Assembly (NCBI GenBank): GCA_045114175.1
Contig: JBGUJZ010000004.1
Coordinates: 8,259-72,258 of the forward strand
Length of the DNA: 64,000 nt
Direction of reading: 5' to 3'
DNA from: Cacconaster sp045114175
GTDB taxonomy: Bacteria > Bacteroidota > Bacteroidia > Bacteroidales > UBA932
The number at the start of each line of letters is the position of its first letter. The stretch's first letter is position 1. The notes beneath the pieces were generated by a model that worked only from the letters and a program-made list of their open reading frames with translations, did no database searches and had not been told where the DNA came from. Made by a program: the position numbers and the translations under genes. Positions 58,162-64,000 of this stretch are shown here, piece after piece.

Positions 58162-59325
58162 ATGAAGATTCTGATTATTGACGACGCCGAACCTATCCGC
58201 ATGATTCTCAAGGAAGACCTCGAGACGCTCGAGGGATGCGAGGTCGCTACGGCCGCCAACGGCCGCGAAGGAGTGGATTTGGCGCTCGCAGGGGATTTCG
58301 ACGCCATCTTCTGCGACATCAAGATGCCTGTGCTGGACGGTCACGGCGTGCTGGATGAACTCGCCGCCGCCGGCTGCGAGACCCCGGTTATCATGTTGAC
58401 CGGCCACGGTGACATCGAAGATGCCGTCAGCTGCATCAAGAAGGGCGCCTACGACTACCTCAACAAACCGCCGGACATCTCCCGGATGATGATTTCCATC
58501 CGCAACGCCACGGAAAAGACCAACCTGGTCAAGGAGACGCGTACCCTCAAGAAGAAGGTCCGCTCCAAATATGAGATCGTGGGCGAATCCGCTGCCATCA
58601 GCCACATCAAGGAGATCATAGACCGCGTAGCGCCCACCGACGCCCGCGTCCTGATCACCGGTAGCAACGGTACCGGCAAGGAACTGGTGGCCCGGCAGAT
58701 TCACGACCGCAGCCAACGCGCCGGCGGTCCCTTCATTGAGGTCAACTGCGCCGCCATTCCGAGCGAACTGATCGAGAGCGAATTGTTCGGCCACGAGAAA
58801 GGCTCCTTCACCTCCGCCGTGAAGCAGCACAAAGGCAAGTTCGAGCAGGCAGAAGGCGGCACCCTCTTCCTTGATGAGATTGGCGACATGAGCCTGGCCG
58901 CCCAGGCCAAGGTACTCCGCGTCTTGCAGGAGAACAAACTGACCCGCGTGGGCAGCGACAAAGACATCCCCGTGAATGTCCGCGTCGTGGCCGCTACCAA
59001 TAAAAACCTGACCCACGAAATCGCCCAGGGCAATTTCCGTGAAGACCTCTACCACCGCCTGAGCGTCATTGTGATCCACGTTCCGAGCCTCTCGGAGCGC
59101 AAGGAGGATATCCCGATGCTCGTGCACCACTTCATTGCACAGGTGGGAGAAGAGATGGGCATCGCCCCCAAAACCGTTGCGCCGGAGGCCCTCGCCGCCC
59201 TGCAGGAGCTTCCCTGGACCGGCAATATCCGCGAACTGCGCAACGTCACCGAACGATTGATGATCCTCTGTGGCAACACCATCACCAAAGAGGACGTGAT
59301 CGCTTACGCAACCCCTTCAATCTGA
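58162..59325 (+). CDS. NtrC/NtrX-type response regulator with AAA+ domain but no DNA-binding domain
   Basis: 387 residues. The receiver domain (1-120) has the acidic pair Asp7-Asp8, the phospho-acceptor Asp52 (IFCDIKMP) and Lys in YLNKPP. The AAA+ sigma-54 interaction domain (~140-370) has Walker A GSNGTGKELVAR, ELFGHEKGSFTSAVKQ, Walker B GGTLFLDEIGDM and the arginine-finger region FREDLYHRLSVIVIHVPSLS. The loop that normally reads GAFTGA is GSFTSA (214-219). The protein stops 13 residues after the AAA+ lid (ITKEDVIAYATPSI), so the Fis-type helix-turn-helix is absent. Its likely partner is the NtrY-like kinase at 60646, just past der. Confidence 0.88.
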   Translation: MKILIIDDAEPIRMILKEDLETLEGCEVATAANGREGVDLALAGDFDAIFCDIKMPVLDGHGVLDELAAAGCETPVIMLTGHGDIEDAVSCIKKGAYDYLNKPPDISRMMISIRNATEKTNLVKETRTLKKKVRSKYEIVGESAAISHIKEIIDRVAPTDARVLITGSNGTGKELVARQIHDRSQRAGGPFIEVNCAAIPSELIESELFGHEKGSFTSAVKQHKGKFEQAEGGTLFLDEIGDMSLAAQAKVLRVLQENKLTRVGSDKDIPVNVRVVAATNKNLTHEIAQGNFREDLYHRLSVIVIHVPSLSERKEDIPMLVHHFIAQVGEEMGIAPKTVAPEALAALQELPWTGNIRELRNVTERLMILCGNTITKEDVIAYATPSI

Positions 59326-59332
59326 GACAGCC

Positions 59333-60643
59333 ATGAACCTCGTAGCTATCGTAGGACGCCCGAACGTAGGCAAGTCCACCCTCTTTAACCGACTCGTCGG
59401 TACCCGCAAAGCCATCGTCGATGAGACGGCCGGCGTCACCCGCGACCGCCACTACGGCCGCTGCGAGTGGTGCGGCACCGAGTTCTCTGTGGTGGATACG
59501 GGCGGCTTCACCGTCAATTCGGACGATATCTTCGAGGAGGAGATCCGCAAGCAGGTAATGATTGCCATCGAGGAGTGCGACCTCGTGCTCTTCCTGACCG
59601 AAGTGGGCACCGGCATCACCGACTTTGACGCCGAGATTGCCAAGATCCTGCGCCGGAGCAAGAAACCGGTCGTGCTGGCCGTCAACAAGGTGGATACCAG
59701 CGAGCGGATGTACGACACCTACGAATTCAACGCCCTCGGACTGGGTGAGCCCTGGTGCATCGCCTCCGCTACCGGCAGCGGCACCGGCGACCTGCTCGAC
59801 GAGATTGTGCGCCTGCTGCCCAAAGACAGCGTGGCGGAAGAAGACAATGCCGACCTGCCGCACTATGCCATCGTAGGCAAGCCGAACGTAGGCAAATCGT
59901 CGCTGACCAACGCCCTGCTGGGCGAGGAACGCAACATCGTCACCCCGCTGGCCGGCACCACCCGCGACTCCATCTCTTCACACTACAACAAGTTCGGTCA
60001 TGAGTTTATCCTCGTAGATACGGCCGGCGTACGCCGCAAGAGCAAGGTTCGCGAAGACCTCGAGTTCTATTCGGTGCTGCGCTCCATCAAGGCCATCGAG
60101 GAATCGGATATCTGCATCCTGATGGTGGATGCCACCACCGGTATCGAGGCCCAGGATATGTCTATCTTCAACCTGATTGCCCGCAACCGCAAGGGATGCG
60201 TGGTGGTTGTGAACAAGTGGGACCTGGTGGAAGACAAGAGCGCCAACACCATGAAGGAATACACGGAGGGCATCAAAGCCCGCCTGGCCCCCTTTAATGA
60301 CATTCCCATCATCTTCACCTCGGTGCTGAACAAACAGCGCATCCTGGACGTGCTGAATGCCGCCAACCGGGTCTATTCCAACTATAGCCGACGGATTCCC
60401 ACCTCGGAACTGAATGAGGTGATGCTGCCGGAAGTGGAAAACTACCCGCCGCCGGCATGGAAGGGCAAGTACATCAAGATCAAGTACATCACGCAGTTGC
60501 CCACAAAGTTCCCGGCATTTGCCTTCTTCTGCAACCTGCCGCAGTACATCCGTGACCCGTACAAGCGGTATCTGGAAAACAAGCTCCGCAGCCACTATGA
60601 TTTCACGGGCTGCACCATGGAGATTTATCTGCGCAAGAAATAG
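59333..60643 (+). CDS. der: Ribosome-assembly GTPase Der (EngA)
   Basis: 436 residues with two tandem G domains and a KH-like C-terminal domain, needed for 50S subunit maturation. GD1 has GRPNVGKSTLFNRL (8-21), DTGGF and NKVD. GD2 has GKPNVGKSSLTNALLG (~182), DTAGVRRKSKV and NKWD. The C-terminal region (YPPPAWKGKYIKIKYITQLP, RDPYKRYLENKLR) is the KH domain. It lies 7 bases after the response regulator and ends 2 bases from the convergent histidine kinase. Confidence 0.96.
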   Translation: MNLVAIVGRPNVGKSTLFNRLVGTRKAIVDETAGVTRDRHYGRCEWCGTEFSVVDTGGFTVNSDDIFEEEIRKQVMIAIEECDLVLFLTEVGTGITDFDAEIAKILRRSKKPVVLAVNKVDTSERMYDTYEFNALGLGEPWCIASATGSGTGDLLDEIVRLLPKDSVAEEDNADLPHYAIVGKPNVGKSSLTNALLGEERNIVTPLAGTTRDSISSHYNKFGHEFILVDTAGVRRKSKVREDLEFYSVLRSIKAIEESDICILMVDATTGIEAQDMSIFNLIARNRKGCVVVVNKWDLVEDKSANTMKEYTEGIKARLAPFNDIPIIFTSVLNKQRILDVLNAANRVYSNYSRRIPTSELNEVMLPEVENYPPPAWKGKYIKIKYITQLPTKFPAFAFFCNLPQYIRDPYKRYLENKLRSHYDFTGCTMEIYLRKK

Positions 60644-60645
60644 CG

Positions 60646-63600
60646 CTACGCTTCCACAAAGAAACGCACGGTGAAGCAGGCGCCGCCCAATTCGGCGGAG
60701 CGGCCGCATTCAATCGTGCCTCCCGTCTGCTCGATGATGCCCTTGCAGATGGAGAGGCCCAGGCCCGAGCCGCTGGAACGGGTGGTAAAGTGTGAGGTAA
60801 AGATCCGGTCCACATTCTCGGGCGGCACGCCGGGGCCGTCGTCCTCCACACGGACCACGTAGCACTTGTGCCCATTTTCGGCCGGCTCTTCATTGAGCGT
60901 GATCAGAATCCGCCCCTTGCCTTTCGACTCTTCAATAGCCTGAATAGCGTTGGTAATAAGGTTCGTAAAGACGCGCGAAAGCTGTTTGCGGCGCCCCTGC
61001 ACGATCGGTTCTACCACACCGCAACGGTACTTCAGATCAATGTTGTCGCGGTTGTCAAAAATGATCATCTGCTCGCGAATCACGGCATTGATATCCACCT
61101 CGCCGGCCACGTCTTCCGCGGTGCGGGCAATGGCGGAGAATTCGGAGGCGGTTTCGGCCAGAATGTCGATCTGGCTGATCAGGCTGCCGCCAATCTGGTC
61201 CACTTTCTCTTCCCAGCCGGGGATGCCGCGCTGTTTGAGGCGAATCAGGTGCTGGATGCTCAAGCGCATCGGGCTGAGGGCATTCTTGATCTCGTGGGCA
61301 ATGCGGCGGGCCATCTCTTTCCAGGCCTGCTCACGCTCACTCTGCGCCAGTGCACGGGTGCTCTCTTCCAGCGCGTCCACCATGTCGTTGTAGGAGCTCA
61401 CCAGCACACCCAGCTCATCCCGCGTATTCTTATAAGGGATATGGCCCAGCTTACCCGGCGAAGCCGCCGTTGCGCGCATCTGGTCACGCAATTCGCGGAT
61501 AGGGCGCGACATGGAGTTGGAAAGCAGCACACCGATGATGAGCGAAGCGATAATCAGCACCAGATAGAGGTTGATGAGCATCACCAGCGTATGGCCGGTC
61601 ACCGTGCCGGAGGAACGGGAACGATAAGGCACATAGACGATTCCCACCAGTTCTCCATCTACGTTGAAGATGGGGGCATAGACGGCATAGTAGTTCCGGG
61701 AGCCCTCCTCCACCACCTCGGAGAAGCGGGTGGCGTGCATGTGCACGATCTCGTGGAAAGCGTGGTGGCTCAGGCGGTAGCTGACCGGACGGAGGCCGGC
61801 CTCTTCCGGCGTGGTCGTATAGACCAGCGAACCGCGGGTATCGTAAACGCCTATCTCATAGCGGGTCACCTCGGAGAGATGGCGGACCGCTGCAATGAAT
61901 TCGGGCGAAGAGAGGCTCTCCGAGCCGGAATAGTACTGACACTGCTCGGCCAGCGCGCCCTGCACGGCGGCAATCCTTTCCTCCATAAAGGCGGCACTGG
62001 CATTGCGCCGGAAGCTGCTGTTGTAGAAGACGGCGGTACCGCCGACGGCAGCCAGGGTCACCAGCATCACACCGGTGGTCAGTAGGGTAATCTTTCGTTT
62101 GATAGAGTGCTTCGGCAAATCCAGGAACCGGCCGCGGGCATCGCGGGAGGTGAAAATGATCAGGAAGAGGCCGAAGAAGATCAGCAGGTAGGAGAAGGAG
62201 ACCAGGTAAGGAAGCCACGGGCGCGACGGGCGGGAAAGGATGGTGGCATTGCCGTCAGAATAACGGTTAATGAAGTGCACCGTTCCGCCGCGCGTCACCA
62301 TCGAATAGCCCATCCGATACTCTTCCGGAAGTACGACCGGATAGTTGATGCTGCCCTCCGAGGTAACGAGCCGGTGGTCGTTGTAGGAGGCCACGGAATA
62401 GCTGCCCGGAAGCGAACCGAGCGCCGATTCCGCACTGCGGTGCTTGGAGGTGAAGCCCAGGTAGAGCCGGCGGACATCCCTGCCGTCCGGGTCATAGTAT
62501 TGGAACTGACCCATATAGGTCAGCTTGCCGTCATAGTTGTTGATCTGCCAGAAGTGGGTGCTCTGGTCCACCCGCACGCCGCGCGTGCTGATCATATCAT
62601 AGAAGAAGGGGAAGCAGAGCGAGGGTTCCGACTGTCCGCCCGGAGCAATGTAATCGCCGGGGGCACAGATGGAGAGCGAGACGCTGTAGCGGTCTTGCAG
62701 CTCTTTGTAGAAGTAGCGGTCTATGAGTCGGTTGCGGATCAGTTCGCCAGCCTTTACGCTGACCAGCGTGCCAATAAAGGGATCTTCTGCAATCTCCTGT
62801 TCAATATTGCGCAGGTAGAACTCGAACGGAAGGTCGTGTTCCACAGCCAGTTTTGCGGTGGTAACACGGTTGCTCTCATACTCCCGCTCCACCCCGAAGA
62901 GAGATTCCGCCACCACGAAGAAGAGTGCTACGATGACGCTGGCCAGGACGATGTTCCGCCACGAGAAAAGCGAGACGCGGCGCCAGCGGCGGGTCAGCAG
63001 CAGCGCGGTCTGCAAGGTAAAGAGCAGCGCGAGGGCCAGCATGGCGAAGGTTACGTAGCAGAGCAGCGTGGCACCGGTAAACTCGTTGATCCGGAAGGGC
63101 TCCAAGACCAGGCTGGAATTCATAATCAGCGAGCGGAGGGCAAGGAAGAGATAGACACCCAGCGCCACGGCGGCCAGCAGCAGAATCAGCGGAGCGACTG
63201 CCTGCACAAAGGGATGGCGACGGGAGCGGCGCTCCACATCACGCAACAGCGGGAACCGAAGCGCGAAGATCAGATAGGCCACCGAGGCCACGTAGGCGTT
63301 GTTGAGCAGGAAATCTCCCAGCGTCGGGAAGAGCGTGCTGTCGGCATAAAGAATCGGCGAGAAGAGCGGATAGCTGTGCGAATACTGGCTCGCCAGCAGT
63401 ACGGCGGCCAGACGAAGCAGCGTCAATCCACCCAGCGCAATCCCGAAGGTCCGCCAGGAAGGGCGCTTGAAATGCAGCGCAAAGAGCGCCATGGCCGCCA
63501 GCAGGAAGGAAATCCACTTCAAAAGGCGTCCCGTAGTTGAGAAGGCGGAGGGCGAATCGGCCACGATGGAGAAGACCGGGGTGCCATCGGCCGCGTGTAC

Positions 63601-64000
63601 CACGGCCGGCGGGTTCTCCGTCACCTCCGCAATGCGGAAGTGGGTTCCGACGGGCAGTTGGTCCACCTGAATACCGGCCACAATTTTCACGCGCCGCGAG
63701 GGGGAATAACACTTGCTCACGATGTAGCGGGCGGATCCCAGATCCAGGTACTGCCACTGATCGCCCAGTCCGGCCAGCGGCGAGATGCCGTTGTCCGTTT
63801 CGGAAGCCATCTCCAGGCGGTAGGAACCGGGATAAGCGTCGGTATTGTCGTGCTGGATAGGGAATTCGTTGATCCAGGAATGGAGGGTGTCCAGATTATA
63901 TTTGTAGAGCACCATGTCTTCCGGCAGGTCGTCCATATCCAGACAGACATCGGCCGGTTGGGAGAGCGCATTGCGGATATAGCCCTCAATGATGCGCTCT
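60646..64000 (-). CDS. Large NtrY-like membrane histidine kinase (5' end outside the window)
   Basis: At least 1118 residues; the frame stays open to the right edge, so the true start is not visible. The N-terminal ~600 residues hold two extracytoplasmic regions and about seven membrane segments. Then come a further sensor part, a membrane segment, HAMP (NSMSRPIRELRDQMRATAAS), the H-box RRIAHEIKNALSPMRLSIQH and the ATPase core (NLITNAIQAIEES, VEDDGPGVPPENVDRIFTSH, SGSGLGLSICKGIIEQTGGT). The H-box is of NtrY type with Ala in place of the usual Pro. It probably signals to the AAA+ regulator at 58162. The stimulus is unknown. Confidence 0.88.
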   Translation of the reverse strand, partial: ERIIEGYIRNALSQPADVCLDMDDLPEDMVLYKYNLDTLHSWINEFPIQHDNTDAYPGSYRLEMASETDNGISPLAGLGDQWQYLDLGSARYIVSKCYSPSRRVKIVAGIQVDQLPVGTHFRIAEVTENPPAVVHAADGTPVFSIVADSPSAFSTTGRLLKWISFLLAAMALFALHFKRPSWRTFGIALGGLTLLRLAAVLLASQYSHSYPLFSPILYADSTLFPTLGDFLLNNAYVASVAYLIFALRFPLLRDVERRSRRHPFVQAVAPLILLLAAVALGVYLFLALRSLIMNSSLVLEPFRINEFTGATLLCYVTFAMLALALLFTLQTALLLTRRWRRVSLFSWRNIVLASVIVALFFVVAESLFGVEREYESNRVTTAKLAVEHDLPFEFYLRNIEQEIAEDPFIGTLVSVKAGELIRNRLIDRYFYKELQDRYSVSLSICAPGDYIAPGGQSEPSLCFPFFYDMISTRGVRVDQSTHFWQINNYDGKLTYMGQFQYYDPDGRDVRRLYLGFTSKHRSAESALGSLPGSYSVASYNDHRLVTSEGSINYPVVLPEEYRMGYSMVTRGGTVHFINRYSDGNATILSRPSRPWLPYLVSFSYLLIFFGLFLIIFTSRDARGRFLDLPKHSIKRKITLLTTGVMLVTLAAVGGTAVFYNSSFRRNASAAFMEERIAAVQGALAEQCQYYSGSESLSSPEFIAAVRHLSEVTRYEIGVYDTRGSLVYTTTPEEAGLRPVSYRLSHHAFHEIVHMHATRFSEVVEEGSRNYYAVYAPIFNVDGELVGIVYVPYRSRSSGTVTGHTLVMLINLYLVLIIASLIIGVLLSNSMSRPIRELRDQMRATAASPGKLGHIPYKNTRDELGVLVSSYNDMVDALEESTRALAQSEREQAWKEMARRIAHEIKNALSPMRLSIQHLIRLKQRGIPGWEEKVDQIGGSLISQIDILAETASEFSAIARTAEDVAGEVDINAVIREQMIIFDNRDNIDLKYRCGVVEPIVQGRRKQLSRVFTNLITNAIQAIEESKGKGRILITLNEEPAENGHKCYVVRVEDDGPGVPPENVDRIFTSHFTTRSSGSGLGLSICKGIIEQTGGTIECGRSAELGGACFTVRFFVEA

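Noticed and set aside
62107..63540. A 477-codon open frame opposite the histidine kinase
   Set aside because: Antisense shadow, very Gly/Arg/Glu-rich, no recognisable domain.
1..64000. CRISPR arrays, rRNA genes, intact insertion sequences or prophage
   Set aside because: No regularly spaced repeats, rRNA sequence, transposase or phage structural genes were seen on reading both strands.

Overview
The window looks like chromosomal DNA of a Bacteroidota member, most likely a moderately GC-rich gut Bacteroidales. The evidence is a SusC/SusD pair, DUF4290 and DUF5683 proteins, a C10 (streptopain-type) protease, the MutA/MutB methylmalonyl-CoA mutase, EttA, a short bS21 gene, and many start regions carrying the Bacteroidota -7 element TAnnTTTG instead of Shine-Dalgarno (SD) sequences. 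Most genes are core housekeeping genes with close synteny. I see no rRNA, CRISPR array, intact prophage or intact insertion sequence. No stretch over about 300 bases lacks a gene.

Layout. 1-1975 (-): an RSH-type alarmone synthetase, an HD-type alarmone hydrolase and a kinase-like protein cut by the window edge. 2018-3160 (-): galactokinase. 3290-4345 (+): a surface lipoprotein. 4382-4454 (-): tRNA-Lys. 4534-10346 (+): a UvrD/PcrA helicase, a 2-hydroxyacid dehydrogenase, an SRPBCC protein, an rRNA m5C methyltransferase and a Nudix hydrolase. 10324-14928 (-): lipid kinase, DUF4290, FtsK and LolA. 15009-19314 (+): ParA, ParB, DUF5683 and a LysM lytic transglycosylase. 19275-21131 (-): an exported helix-hairpin-helix protein. 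21208-24861 (+): hpt, adk, obg, a PAP2 phosphatase and a lipoate ligase. 24862-26093 (-): HPF and XerC. 26133-27674 (+): guaA. 27737-33836 (-): rpsU, ettA, a cytidylate-kinase-like gene, a MATE transporter, phosphate butyryl/acetyltransferase and acetate kinase. 33929-34975 (+): a minimal ComEC.

34976-46227 (-) is the main accessory region. It holds a SusC/SusD pair and then, behind a terminator and a fresh promoter, an alpha-N-acetylglucosaminidase (GH89), a C10 cysteine protease, a FISUMP-type lipoprotein and a 40-residue peptide. Together these look like a glycoprotein or glycosaminoglycan foraging locus. Upstream of susC lies a broken gene (46416-46921) that joins tyrosine-recombinase fragments to a SusD C-terminus. 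An AAA+/DUF4143 ATPase (46978-48117) sits between two near-identical terminators.

48269-64000: methylmalonyl-CoA mutase subunits (succinate-propionate pathway), an exported esterase, ParE, a PlsC-like acyltransferase, EF-P, IspH and Cmk, an NtrC/NtrX-type response regulator without a DNA-binding domain, Der, and a large NtrY-like histidine kinase cut by the right edge.

The points I consider most worth a second look are: the synthetase/hydrolase/kinase cluster at the left edge; the unusually strong SD sequences of rpsU, hpf and mutB; the recombinase-SusD chimera; the GH89/C10/peptide unit; and the response regulator without a helix-turn-helix. Nothing here is clearly a wholly new system.
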